Shown in pieces: positions 32,854 through 43,336 of a stretch of DNA of 64,000 nucleotides. The translations under genes and the position numbers were made by a program. This DNA comes from Streptomyces sp. WM6386. Its GTDB lineage: Bacteria; Actinomycetota; Actinomycetes; Streptomycetales; Streptomycetaceae. The number at the start of each line of letters is the position of its first letter. The stretch's first letter is position 1. The DNA is taken from positions 1 through 64,000 of the forward strand of contig NZ_JXTE01000041.1 in assembly GCF_000972385.1 (NCBI RefSeq), given 5' to 3'. The notes under the pieces were generated by a model, which saw nothing but the letters and a program-made list of their open reading frames with translations, did no database searches and was not told where the DNA came from.

Positions 32854-33002
32854 GGACGGTTCCCCTTCGTCTGCTCACCGTGATGTAGCCCGTCCATCGT
32901 GCTTCAAACAGGACCGATCCGCTTTTGAATCTTCCCTTTTGCGGCGGGTGTCGTGGCAGGTGGCGTCACGTGTACGCGCGTGGCGGCTGTTCTCACGTTT
33001 TC

Positions 33003-33031
33003 TGGACACCCGGCGTTCACTGCCCGACAAT
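33003..33031 (+). promoter_or_regulatory. promoter TGGACA-N17-GACAAT for a leaderless mRNA
   Basis: A -35 hexamer matching 5/6 and a -10 matching 4/6 of the housekeeping consensus at ideal 17-bp spacing. The -10 ends 7 bp before the GTG at 33039, so the transcript should begin at or next to the start codon. Confidence 0.6.
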
Positions 33032-33038
33032 CACGAAC

Positions 33039-33590
33039 GTGACGTCGTCCTTCGAGTTCAACACGTACCCCGCGCGGCTCTCCGACGCGGAGCGCGACAA
33101 GGCGCTGAACGTGCTCCGTGACGGCGTCGCGATGGGTCGGCTGTCGCACGACACGTTCATCCGGCGCATGGAACTGGCGCTCGCCGCCCGCCGCTCGGAC
33201 GAACTCGCGGCGCTCACCGCCGACTTGCCCTCGGAAGGACGCTTCTCCCGGCTGGTGTTCGGCTCCGTGGAGGCGGTCTCCGGCTTCACCCAGCGGCTGC
33301 GCCGTGCCTGGCAGGCCGAGCGGCTGCCCAAGCTGCTGCTGCCGCACCCCGGCAACGGATACCCGCTGCGGATCGGCCGCGACCCCGCCAACGGACTGAG
33401 GCTGACCCACGAGACGGTGTCCCGGGTGCACGCCGAACTGAGCCGCCAGGGCGGCATGTGGGTGCTGCGGGACCTCGGTTCGACCAACGGCACGACGGTG
33501 AACGGGCGGCGTGTCATCGGGGCAGCCGTGGTCCGTGAGGGCGACCAGATCGGCTTCGGGCGGATGTGGTTCCGGCTCTCCGCCGACTGA
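33039..33590 (+). CDS. DUF1707-SHOCT-like plus FHA domain protein
   Basis: 183 aa. Residues 12-65 form a DUF1707 domain (ARLSDAERDKALNVLRDGVAMGRLSHDTFIRRMELAL), common at the N-terminus of actinobacterial signalling and membrane proteins. Residues about 105-183 form an FHA phosphothreonine-binding domain: LRIGRDPANGLRL, VSRVHAEL (Ser-Arg and His) and GSTNGTTVNGRRV. Presumably an adaptor that reads Ser/Thr kinase output. GTG start 33039 has no ribosome site but a promoter placed exactly for leaderless translation. No kinase gene is adjacent. Confidence 0.88.
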   Translation: MTSSFEFNTYPARLSDAERDKALNVLRDGVAMGRLSHDTFIRRMELALAARRSDELAALTADLPSEGRFSRLVFGSVEAVSGFTQRLRRAWQAERLPKLLLPHPGNGYPLRIGRDPANGLRLTHETVSRVHAELSRQGGMWVLRDLGSTNGTTVNGRRVIGAAVVREGDQIGFGRMWFRLSAD

Positions 33591-33766
33591 GCCGAGGCGT
33601 CCATGAACTGAGCCGAACCTTAGCTCTGGCCTGGGGTTTACGTCCTGTCGAGGGCTCAGATCCCTTTGCCGACCGCGGTGTTGACGTACCCCACAAGTCG
33701 TGACTCACTGTGCGTACACCATGCACATCAGGTGAACCGACGGCACCATATTTGTGGAGGTGTGCC

Positions 33767-35116
33767 CTGCCGCCACTCCTCCGCTACCCGACCGTCGACG
33801 AGTTGGGCGCCCGGGCGTCCGCACTCGTCGCCCGCCACCCCGGCGACGCCAGACTCCGCACGGTCGGCACGTCCCGCGCGGGCACACCGCTGTGGCTGCT
33901 GTCCGTCGGCCACGGCACCCGCCAGGCCCTCGTGGTCGCCGGCCCGCACGCCAACGAACCCGTGGGCGGCGGCACCGTCCTGCGGCTCGCCGAACGCGCC
34001 CTCGCCGACCCCCTGCTCACCGAGGGCGCCGACGCCACCTGGAACCTGCTGCTCAGCCTCGACCCCGACGGTCTGCGCCGTAACGAGGGCTGGCTGCACG
34101 GCCCGTACACCCTCGGCCGGCACTTCCGGAACTTCTTCCGGCCCGGCTTCCTGGAACAGCCCGAGTGGCTGCCCGACGGCGCCGACGCCGTCACGCTGCC
34201 GGAGACCCGCGCCCTGCTCGACGTCCAGGACGAACTGCGGCCCTTCCTCCAGTGCTCCCTGCACGGCGTCGACGTGGGCGGCGGCTTCGTCGAGCTGACC
34301 CACGACCTGCCGGGCCTCGCGGGCCGCGTCGCCCACCACGCGGCCCGGCTCGGCATCCCCCGCGAACTCGGCCCGTACGACACCCTGTACTGGCCGGTCC
34401 TGGGGCCCGCCGTGTTCCGTATCCCGCCGCCGCGCCGGGGCGACCTGGCCGCCGCCATCACCGAGGCCGCCGTCGAGTCGACCTGGTACCACCCGCACCG
34501 GTACGGCACCGTGACCGCGATCGTCGAGGCGCCCATGTGGGGCGTGACCGCAGTCGAGGACGGCTCCCCGCCCGTCGACGCGGCCGCCGTACTGCGCGGC
34601 GTCAGCCGCACCCTGCGCCACGACACCCAGCGCCTGGAGCGCCTCTTCGCGCGCGTCCGGCCCTTCGTCACCGCCGTCCCGGACGCGGAGCGGCTGCTCG
34701 CACCGGTCGACGACTATTTACTGGTCTGCCCCGGCATCGCGGACTCCTGGGATCCCGATGTCGACGACGGATCCCATCCGCTGCCGCCCCTCAGCACCGG
34801 CCACCTGGCCGCCCTGCGGATCTCCGGCCGCCGCCTGACGCTGCGCACCGCGGGCCTGCTGCACCAGCTCGTGAGGGCCGCCGGGACCGACCCGGTCGGT
34901 GCCCTGCCCGAGCTGGACCGCCTCATCGACGAGTGGTGCGCCGACTACCGCGACGGCTGCGGGGCACGCTGGATCCCCGTCGCCCGCCAGGTGGAGTACC
35001 AGGCGCGGGTGGTGCAGACCGTGTTCGAACTGGCCGGGCGCCACACGCGCGTGAGCTCCCGTTCGGGTGAGTCGGGGTGGGGATCCCAGGCCGCCGTGCC
35101 GATGCATCTGGAATGA
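33767..35116 (+). CDS. M14 family zinc carboxypeptidase, TTA-containing
   Basis: 449 aa. Best start is CTG 33767, six nt after GGAGG (33756-33760); no ATG or GTG in frame fits. The paralogue downstream starts with the same block (LLPELRYPTV versus MPPLLRYPTV), which supports this. Zinc ligands H61 and E64 (GPHANEP), H166 (SLHGVD) and catalytic Glu254 (AIVEAPMW) are in place. No signal peptide is evident, which is odd for a peptidase coupled to a secreted inhibitor. Leu318 is encoded by TTA (34718-34720), suggesting bldA dependence. The stop overlaps the inhibitor gene (ATGA). Confidence 0.85.
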   Translation: MPPLLRYPTVDELGARASALVARHPGDARLRTVGTSRAGTPLWLLSVGHGTRQALVVAGPHANEPVGGGTVLRLAERALADPLLTEGADATWNLLLSLDPDGLRRNEGWLHGPYTLGRHFRNFFRPGFLEQPEWLPDGADAVTLPETRALLDVQDELRPFLQCSLHGVDVGGGFVELTHDLPGLAGRVAHHAARLGIPRELGPYDTLYWPVLGPAVFRIPPPRRGDLAAAITEAAVESTWYHPHRYGTVTAIVEAPMWGVTAVEDGSPPVDAAAVLRGVSRTLRHDTQRLERLFARVRPFVTAVPDAERLLAPVDDYLLVCPGIADSWDPDVDDGSHPLPPLSTGHLAALRISGRRLTLRTAGLLHQLVRAAGTDPVGALPELDRLIDEWCADYRDGCGARWIPVARQVEYQARVVQTVFELAGRHTRVSSRSGESGWGSQAAVPMHLE

Positions 35117-35544
35117 AGAACTGCACCGCATCGAAGGCGGTACGAGGCTCGCTGCTCGCCGCGGCCGCCCTCCTCGTCGCCACCACGGCCCCCGCGCAGG
35201 CGGCGCCCGCTGACTCCCGCACCGACAACTGGCTCTTCCTCACGGTCACCAGGGGCGACGCCCGGTCCAGCGACACCCGCGGCACGCTGCTGCTGTGCGA
35301 CCCGCCCCAGGGACACGGGAAAGCGGCCGAGGCCTGCGCGGAACTGGAGGCGGCGACCGGCGACCTCGCCGCCCTCCCGGCGAAGAACACCTACTGCCCG
35401 ATGAACTACGCCCCGGTGACCGCACGCGCGCAGGGACAGTGGAACGGGCGGCCGGTCGACTACGCGGAGACCTTCTCCAACGGCTGTGTGATGGCCGGGC
35501 GGACCGGATCGGTGTTCGCGCTCGACGGCCTCGCCACCACCTGA
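35113..35544 (+). CDS. Streptomyces subtilisin inhibitor (SSI) family protein
   Basis: 143 aa. Signal peptide ends PAQA at about residue 31. The mature part has the SSI pattern: LLLCDPPQGHGKAAEACAEL (first disulphide pair), TYCPMNYAPVTARAQGQWNGRPVDYAETFSNGCVM (second). By comparison with SSI, the reactive P1 residue in C-P-M is Met, which favours subtilisin-like proteases. Extracellular inhibitor. Its ATG sits inside the stop of the M14 peptidase gene (ATGA), so the two are translationally coupled. The convergent second M14 gene ends 22 bp downstream. Confidence 0.93.
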   Translation: MKNCTASKAVRGSLLAAAALLVATTAPAQAAPADSRTDNWLFLTVTRGDARSSDTRGTLLLCDPPQGHGKAAEACAELEAATGDLAALPAKNTYCPMNYAPVTARAQGQWNGRPVDYAETFSNGCVMAGRTGSVFALDGLATT

Positions 35545-35566
35545 GTCCGGCCGGTGGCGGCGGGGC

Positions 35567-36817
35567 TCAGGACGCCCTCGCGCGCGCGTGGATCGCCGCC
35601 GCCACCACCGTGCGGGACTGGTGCTCGATCTGGTGCTCCAACGGCACCCACCGGGCCTGGAAACGGTCGGCGAAAGCCTCGCTCCAGGTCGCCACCAACC
35701 GCTCCAGACGGGGCGCCGCACGGTCGTCGTACTCCAGCAGCACCCGCAGCAGCATCGACGCCGCCCGCAGCGGCAGCCGACGCGCGAACGCGTCCACGCT
35801 GCCCACATACGCGCGCGTGTTGTCGGCGGGCGGGGTGTGCATCCAGTCCGCGGCCAGCCCCGGCACCAGCTCCAGGCCCCACTTGGAGGCCCGCAGCAGC
35901 GGCCCCTCGACGTCCGGCAGACGCGGCGTGGCGTCGGCGAGCACCCGCTCCACCTGCCGCGCGTCCTGCAGCAGCCGCCCCGCCAGACGCCGCAGCGCGA
36001 CGGCCGGGGCCGGATGCGGTGCCGGGTCGTCGACCAGGTCGCTCGCCCACATCGGCACCTCGACGATCGCGGTCAGCCCGCCGTACCGGTGCGCGTGGTA
36101 CCAGGTGCTGTTGCGCGCGTCGTCCGGCATGCTCGGGTACGCCGCCCCCGCGCCCGGGGCGGGCATCACATGTACCCCGGGCCCGGACGCGGGCCAGCCC
36201 GCGGCGTCCGAGGCGCCCGTCTCCACCGGGATGTTCAGCTCCGCCGCGGACTTGGCGAACGGCTCCGCGAGACCTGGGATGTCCTTCGTCAACTGCACCC
36301 AGCTGCCGCCCAGATCGGTGCCGTGCAGGGTGACCTGGAGGTAGGGGCGCAACTCGTCGATGACGCCGGTCAGGGCCCGGGTCTCCGGTGGCAGCCGGTC
36401 CGGCGGCAGCACGGCCGGGGACCACTCCGGCTGCTCGTGGCCCGCGGGCCGGAAGAAACCGAGGTGGTAGTCGAACAGGCTGCGCGGCGCGGGCGTGATG
36501 TGCAGGCTCGCCCCGTCGGGATCCGCGCACAGCAGGAAGTGCCAGGACGTCTCCAGCCTCAACTCCCTTTCGTGCACCACACGTTCGGCGACATCGAGGA
36601 GGGTCGCACCACCGGTCGGCTCGTTGGAGTGGGCGCCGGCGACGACGAGCACGGCACGCCGGGCATGGCCCACGGACAGCAGATGCAGGGGTCTGCCCGC
36701 CCGGGACCGGCCGACCTGACGCAGGGTGCACAGAGCGGGCCGCCGAGCGGTCAACGCCCTTGCGGACGTGACGACTTCGGTCACTGTGGGGTAGCGCAGC
36801 TCCGGCAGGAGACTCAC
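35567..36817 (-). CDS. M14 family zinc carboxypeptidase, second paralogue
   Basis: 416 aa from GTG 36817, preceded by GGGG; longer in-frame readings add an unrelated N-terminus. Clearly paralogous to the upstream-facing M14 protein. Zinc motif AGAHSNEPTGG (His and Glu), second His in TLHGTDLG, catalytic Glu in TAIVEVPMW. No signal peptide. The two M14 genes point at each other with the SSI gene between them, so a duplication with inversion is likely. Substrate specificity cannot be assigned. Confidence 0.85.
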   Translation of the reverse strand: MSLLPELRYPTVTEVVTSARALTARRPALCTLRQVGRSRAGRPLHLLSVGHARRAVLVVAGAHSNEPTGGATLLDVAERVVHERELRLETSWHFLLCADPDGASLHITPAPRSLFDYHLGFFRPAGHEQPEWSPAVLPPDRLPPETRALTGVIDELRPYLQVTLHGTDLGGSWVQLTKDIPGLAEPFAKSAAELNIPVETGASDAAGWPASGPGVHVMPAPGAGAAYPSMPDDARNSTWYHAHRYGGLTAIVEVPMWASDLVDDPAPHPAPAVALRRLAGRLLQDARQVERVLADATPRLPDVEGPLLRASKWGLELVPGLAADWMHTPPADNTRAYVGSVDAFARRLPLRAASMLLRVLLEYDDRAAPRLERLVATWSEAFADRFQARWVPLEHQIEHQSRTVVAAAIHARARAS

Positions 36818-37177
36818 CCCCGACACATCCGCCCGGCTTCGCAATCCGCAGTACGCCACGCCCTCTGTGAAGTGTCAAGCGCGCAACGGGGGAGCCTCCA
36901 GGGGGCGCCCGGATGCATTTACCGCCAGCTGGAACGGCCGTTGGTGCCAGCGGGGGTGCCGGGGTCGGATGGGACGGGCCCGGGCGCCGGCGCGCACCTC
37001 CGGACCCCATCCGATGGCCGTTCGCGGTGTGGATCGAGCGTGCGCCGTCGCCCGTCACCGCGCGCCGGCCGCCCGGTCCGGGCTCCGGGAGCGCACGCGG
37101 TCACGAGCCGGTGGGCCGGGCCGTGCGACGGCGTGCGGTGACGGCGCCTGCGCCCGGGGTGAGTTGGCAGGCCCGGC
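36818..37177. other. 360-bp gap between treY and the M14 paralogue
   Basis: Both flanking genes run leftward, so this holds the treY 3' flank and the M14 promoter. GC-rich and without coding bias in any frame; no convincing terminator, promoter or repeat was found. Confidence 0.5.
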
Positions 37178-39538
37178 TCAGTCGCGGTCCGCTTCCACCC
37201 GCTCCAGCAACGCCACCGGCAGCCCCTCGAAGAGCTCCGCCACGCGCACGTGCCCCGTGAACTCCCTTCCCGGAGACAGGACATCGGTCCATCGGCCCGG
37301 TGGCAGCGGCAACCGGGTCTCGCGCCAGCCGCCCGCCTCCGCCAGCCGCAGCGACAGCCGCGTCACGGCGGTGACGACCTCCCCGGAGCGGGCGAACGCC
37401 AGGCAGTGGGCCGCCGCCGGACCCTCGGCGGACAGCGGCGCGTACGTCGCCGAGTCGCCGAACGCGGCGGGGCGTCGTGCCCGCAGGTGCAGCGCCGCCG
37501 TGGTGAGCGCGCCCTTCTCACCGGGCTCCTCGGGCGGGAACCGCACGGGTCGGCGGTTGTCCGGATCCACCAGGGCCCGGTACTCGGCCTCTGTGCCCTG
37601 GTAGATGTCGGGCACCCCCGGCATGGTCAGATGGAGCAGCGCCGTGCCGAGCATGTTCGCCCGGACGGACGGCCCCAGCGCACCGCGGAAGGCGGCCACG
37701 TGTTCGCCCGGCGCCCCGGACGGCCCCGCCGCGACAAAGGCCGCCACCGCCTCTTCGTACGGCGGTTCCTGCTCCGTCCAGCTCGTGTACAGCCCGGCCT
37801 CGCGCACATGCTTCAGCAGCGCCTGCTGCACCCGTTCCGGGTCCGCCGGGCCGAGCCCGAACACCGTCTGCCAGGCCGCCCACGCCAGCTGCGCGTCCGG
37901 CACCCCTTCGCCGGTGCGGGTCACCTCGGCCAGGACGTCGGCCCAGCGCTGCGGGCACTCGGTGAGGACGGCCAGCGCGGCCCGTACATCGGCGCTGCGC
38001 TTGGTGTCGTGCGTCGACACCGCCGTGCCGGTCGCCGGCCAGTCGCGCTGCACGCGCGCGCAGTACGCGTGGAAGTCGCCCGGGGACACCGCGGGTGCGC
38101 CCGGATTCCCGCCCACCTCGGTCGCCGACAGCAGCGGCACATAGCGGTAGAACGCCGTGTCCTCCACGGACTTGGCCCGCAGCGCCGACGAGGTCTGCGC
38201 GAACCTGGTCCCGAACTCCACATGCTCGGGCCCCTCACCCGCCTGCCCCAGCACCAGAGCGCGGACCACGTCCACCGCACCGGCCTCCTCGGGCACCACG
38301 AACGCCTGCCGGGCCTCCTGCGCGGCCTCCTCGGTGAGGACGGAGGCGGCGTCGACGGAGCCGTAGGGCCGGTAGACCTCCATACGGACCAGCAGTTCCT
38401 GCAGGGCGGTGCGCAGCGCCCACGGAGCGCGGTCGCGCAGCGCGGGCTCCGGGGACGTGGCGCACAGCCGGACCGCCACCCGGGTCAGCCGCTCGGTCTC
38501 GGCGGCCAGCTCGTGCGCGAGCACCTTGTACGCCGCCCGCCGCACCGTCGCCTCCCACTGCCCGCCCCGGTCCGTCTGCGGGGCCGCGAACCGCCGGTAC
38601 TGACCGAGGAGTTCGCCGAACCCGGCCGGGTCCGTGAGCACGCCGTCGATGTGCCGCAGGGCGTCGTACCCGGTGGTGCCCGCGACCGGCCAGGACGCCG
38701 GCAGCGGCTCGCCCTCCGCCAGGATCTTCTCCACCACCGTCCAGCGGCCGCCGGTCGCCTCGTGCAGCCTGCGCAGATACGCGTCGGGGTCGGCGAGACC
38801 GTCGGGGTGGTCGATCCGCAGCCCGTCGACGACGCCCTCGTGGAGCAGCTGGAGGATCTTGGCGTGGGTGGCCTCGAAGACCTCCGGGTCCTCCACCCGC
38901 ACCCCGATGAGCTCCGAGATGCTGAAGAAACGCCGGTAGTTGAGCTCGGTACGGGCCAGCCGCCACCACGCCGGGCGGTACCACTGCGCGTCCAGGAGCC
39001 GCGGCAGCGGCAGTTCTCCGGTGCCCTCGCGCAACGGGAAGGCGTGGTCGTGGTAGCGCAGGACGTCGCCGTCGACCCGCAGGTCACCGATGACCGAGCC
39101 GAGCGGGCCGCCCAGGACCGGCAGCAGCACCTGTCCGCCCTGCGCCTCCCAGTCGATGTCGAACCATCGCGCGTACGGCGACTTGGGGCCCTCCCTGAGC
39201 ACCTCCCACAGGGCACGGTTGTGGAGCGGGGCCATGGCCATGTGGTTCGGCACGATGTCCACGATCAGGCCGAGCCCGTGCCGCCGCGCGGTGTCGGCCA
39301 GCGCGCGCAGCCCCTCCTCGCCGCCCAGTTCGGCCCGTACGCGCGCGTGGTCCACGACGTCGTAACCGTGCGCGGAGCCGGGGACCGCCTCCAGGACGGG
39401 GGACAGGTGCAGATGCGAGACGCCGAGCGTGGCCAGGTACGGCACGGCGGCCGCCGCGGCGGCGAAGGGGAACTCGGGCTGCAGCTGCAGCCGGTACGTG
39501 GCGGTCGGCACCACCGGGTCGGGTCGCTCAGGTGTCAT
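37178..39538 (-). CDS. treY: maltooligosyl trehalose synthase
   Basis: 786 aa. GH13 family with TreY landmarks: ATYRLQLQPEFPFAAAAAAVPYLATLGVSHLHLSP at the N-terminus, IVDIVPNHMA, DGLRIDHPDGLADP (nucleophile Asp), VVEKILAEGEPLP (acid/base Glu) and AVSTHDTKRSADVRARL-like VSTHDTKRSADVR (transition-state Asp). Converts the reducing-end glucose of maltodextrins to a trehalosyl unit, which TreZ cleaves off. Cytosolic. With glgX and treZ it gives a route from glycogen to trehalose, a major Streptomyces spore and stress solute. Confidence 0.96.
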   Translation of the reverse strand: MTPERPDPVVPTATYRLQLQPEFPFAAAAAAVPYLATLGVSHLHLSPVLEAVPGSAHGYDVVDHARVRAELGGEEGLRALADTARRHGLGLIVDIVPNHMAMAPLHNRALWEVLREGPKSPYARWFDIDWEAQGGQVLLPVLGGPLGSVIGDLRVDGDVLRYHDHAFPLREGTGELPLPRLLDAQWYRPAWWRLARTELNYRRFFSISELIGVRVEDPEVFEATHAKILQLLHEGVVDGLRIDHPDGLADPDAYLRRLHEATGGRWTVVEKILAEGEPLPASWPVAGTTGYDALRHIDGVLTDPAGFGELLGQYRRFAAPQTDRGGQWEATVRRAAYKVLAHELAAETERLTRVAVRLCATSPEPALRDRAPWALRTALQELLVRMEVYRPYGSVDAASVLTEEAAQEARQAFVVPEEAGAVDVVRALVLGQAGEGPEHVEFGTRFAQTSSALRAKSVEDTAFYRYVPLLSATEVGGNPGAPAVSPGDFHAYCARVQRDWPATGTAVSTHDTKRSADVRAALAVLTECPQRWADVLAEVTRTGEGVPDAQLAWAAWQTVFGLGPADPERVQQALLKHVREAGLYTSWTEQEPPYEEAVAAFVAAGPSGAPGEHVAAFRGALGPSVRANMLGTALLHLTMPGVPDIYQGTEAEYRALVDPDNRRPVRFPPEEPGEKGALTTAALHLRARRPAAFGDSATYAPLSAEGPAAAHCLAFARSGEVVTAVTRLSLRLAEAGGWRETRLPLPPGRWTDVLSPGREFTGHVRVAELFEGLPVALLERVEADRD

Positions 39539-39602
39539 GCAGACCTACGTACCCGCCCCACCGTGTTTCGTGTCATCGCCCTGTGCACGTCCCCTCGCGC
39601 GC

Positions 39603-40100
39603 GTGGCTGGCTTCGAAGCGATGGGGCCCATGGGACCGGAGCCCTGGGCGGACCGCCCACACCGCTCCTCGCGGTCCTCGGCGCGACGGCGGGTGCGACC
39701 GTGCCGCTGACCGGCCCCCTGGCCCGCGCCCTCCTGATCGCCCTGGCCCCCGCCGTGCGGACGCCGATCTCCTTCGTCCTGGTCCCCGCCCTGGTCGGCC
39801 TCGCCACGGTCATGGCCCACCCGGCCTACGCACTGGCCGCAGCCGCGGTGTCGGTGGCCGTGTGCGGAAGCGGCTTCGCCCTGCACCAGACGCCGATGCG
39901 ACGGACCGGTCCCGTCGAGACGCCTGCGACTCGACGCCCCGGTCCCGTCCCGACGCCGGCAGCACGACGAAACGGTCCCGTCCCGACGCCGGCGACGCGA
40001 CGATCCGTGCCTGTCCGGCCCCGCCGCGGCGTTAAGCCTGGCGGGCGCGCTCGCCTTCGCGTTCGCACTGGCGGCGAGGCCGGCTTCGTGCGCCCGGTAG
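39603..40100 (+). pseudogene. probable decayed membrane-protein gene with two frameshifts
   Basis: Three consecutive segments have almost complete G/C at third positions, each in a different frame. From GTG 39603 the first reads MAGFEAMGPMGPEP. From about 39641 the second reads LGGPPTPLLAVLGATAGAT, then LLIALAPAVRTPISFVLVP and ALVGLATVMAHPAYALAAA (several hydrophobic helices). From about 39900 to the TAG at 40098 the third ends ALSLAGALAFAFALAARPASCAR. Rejoining them would give a ~165-aa multi-helix membrane protein. No ribosome site precedes the GTG. It could instead be two small genes. Confidence 0.35.
39894..40018 (+). repeat. 33-bp degenerate tandem repeat, about 3.5 copies
   Basis: GGTCCCGTC recurs at 39908, 39941 and 39974 with a decayed copy near 40007, each within units of the type GACGCCGGC(A/G)...CGACG. 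The 33-bp period keeps the frame (11 codons, Arg/Pro/Thr-rich). The reading-frame switch of the flanking pseudogene falls at its left edge. Confidence 0.7.
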
Positions 40101-40157
40101 ATCGGGAGCACGCTCCACGCGCGCGTGCCGACCGGCAGTCCCTGGACCGGGCAGGTC

Positions 40158-42275
<2,118 letters not shown>

Positions 42276-42384
42276 GGATACGACTCTTTCAGCTCGTGCC
42301 CGCCGCCGGGGCGCCTTGACCCCGAGTCTCCCCGAAAGTGATGGAACCACCTATGACTTACGTCCCTCTTACCGGCCGACCGGT

Positions 42385-42399
42385 GCATACGAGGTATGC
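42385..42399. promoter_or_regulatory. palindrome GCATAC-GAG-GTATGC
   Basis: Perfect 6-bp arms with a 3-bp spacer, 57 bp before the GTG of the amine-oxidase operon and 110 bp from the divergent glgX start. Candidate operator; regulator not identifiable. Confidence 0.45.
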
Positions 42400-42455
42400 G
42401 CAGACCTGTGGGGCAATCACATACTCCCGTGACCAGGGGGAGCAGGGGGAAAGAC

Positions 42456-43280
42456 GTGCGCGAAATAGTGCGCCGCCACCTTGGCAAGGTGGTGGCCGGT
42501 GCGGCCATCGCGGTGGCCTCGACCGCCGTGATGGTCGGAATCACCCTGCCGGGCACGGCCGGGGCCGACGAAACGGGAGGAACCAAGGGGGGCGGGCAGG
42601 CGGCCGCCGGGCAGCAGCAGGACCAGGAGACCCAGGGTGCGGCCGCCGCGCCGGGCGTCGTCGAGGAAGCCCCCGCCGAGGGCGACAAGGGCAAGGGCCG
42701 CGACCCGCTGACCGACGACGAGATGGAGCGGGTCGCGAAACTCGCCCTCAACCGGCAGCTGTTCAACGCCAGTGAGGACGTCGACGGGGACCGCGGACCG
42801 CAGCAGCTCGGCATCGACCTCGCCGACCCCGGGGCGAGCGAGCTGGACGACGCGAACGCGCCGCGGCGCGCAGACGTGACGTACTACGACTACAAGGACG
42901 ACACCCTCGTCACCCGGACCGTCGATCTCGACACCGGCAAGGTCGTGGGGACCTCCACCAGCCACGGCGTACAGCCGCCGCTGAGCCGGGCCGAGACGGC
43001 CGAGGCGGCCCGACTGCTGCTCGCCGACCCGCTGTCCGCGGGGCTGAAGGGCGACTACAAGGACGCCACCGGCAAGGAGCTCACCTCGCCGGACCAGCTC
43101 CAGCTGAACAGCATGGTCTTCAGGGCGAACCCGGGGGTCAGGCCCGCCGCTCTCACGGCCTGCGGCGAGCACCGCTGCGCGACGCTGACCCCGAAGGTCA
43201 AGAACGGACCGTGGATCGACACCCGGGACCTGGTCATCGACCTGAGCACCCGCAAGGTCGTCGAGATCGTCCGCGGCTGA
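42456..43280 (+). CDS. secreted protein resembling the N-terminal domains of copper amine oxidase
   Basis: 274 aa from GTG 42456 with GGGGGA 5 nt upstream. Signal peptide (hydrophobic core about 14-35, cleavage near GTAGA), then a Gly/Gln/Ala-rich linker (38-75). The folded part has repeats typical of the N2/N3 domains of copper amine oxidases: DPLTDDEMERVAKLAL, VTYYDYKDDTLVTRTVDLDTGKVVG and PPLSRAETAEAARLLLADP. It has no catalytic motif. The gene is 56 bp upstream of one encoding just the catalytic part of such an oxidase. I infer the two products form one split enzyme. Confidence 0.7.
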   Translation: MREIVRRHLGKVVAGAAIAVASTAVMVGITLPGTAGADETGGTKGGGQAAAGQQQDQETQGAAAAPGVVEEAPAEGDKGKGRDPLTDDEMERVAKLALNRQLFNASEDVDGDRGPQQLGIDLADPGASELDDANAPRRADVTYYDYKDDTLVTRTVDLDTGKVVGTSTSHGVQPPLSRAETAEAARLLLADPLSAGLKGDYKDATGKELTSPDQLQLNSMVFRANPGVRPAALTACGEHRCATLTPKVKNGPWIDTRDLVIDLSTRKVVEIVRG

Positions 43281-43336
43281 GCCGCCCACCCGTTCGCTTT
43301 TCCCATTCGCACCTCCTGTAAGGGAGTCATTTCTTC

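Larger units (their letters stand above)
39539..40157. other. 619-bp gap between treY start and glgX stop
   Basis: Contains the probable frameshifted membrane-protein gene at 39603-40100 and its 33-bp repeats, plus the treY promoter at its left edge. Nothing else recognised. Confidence 0.5.

Noticed and set aside
35077..35112. 12-residue longer start for the subtilisin inhibitor
   Set aside because: It would bury the signal peptide behind residues that are really the peptidase C-terminus in another frame; the ATGA overlap gives a normal signal peptide.
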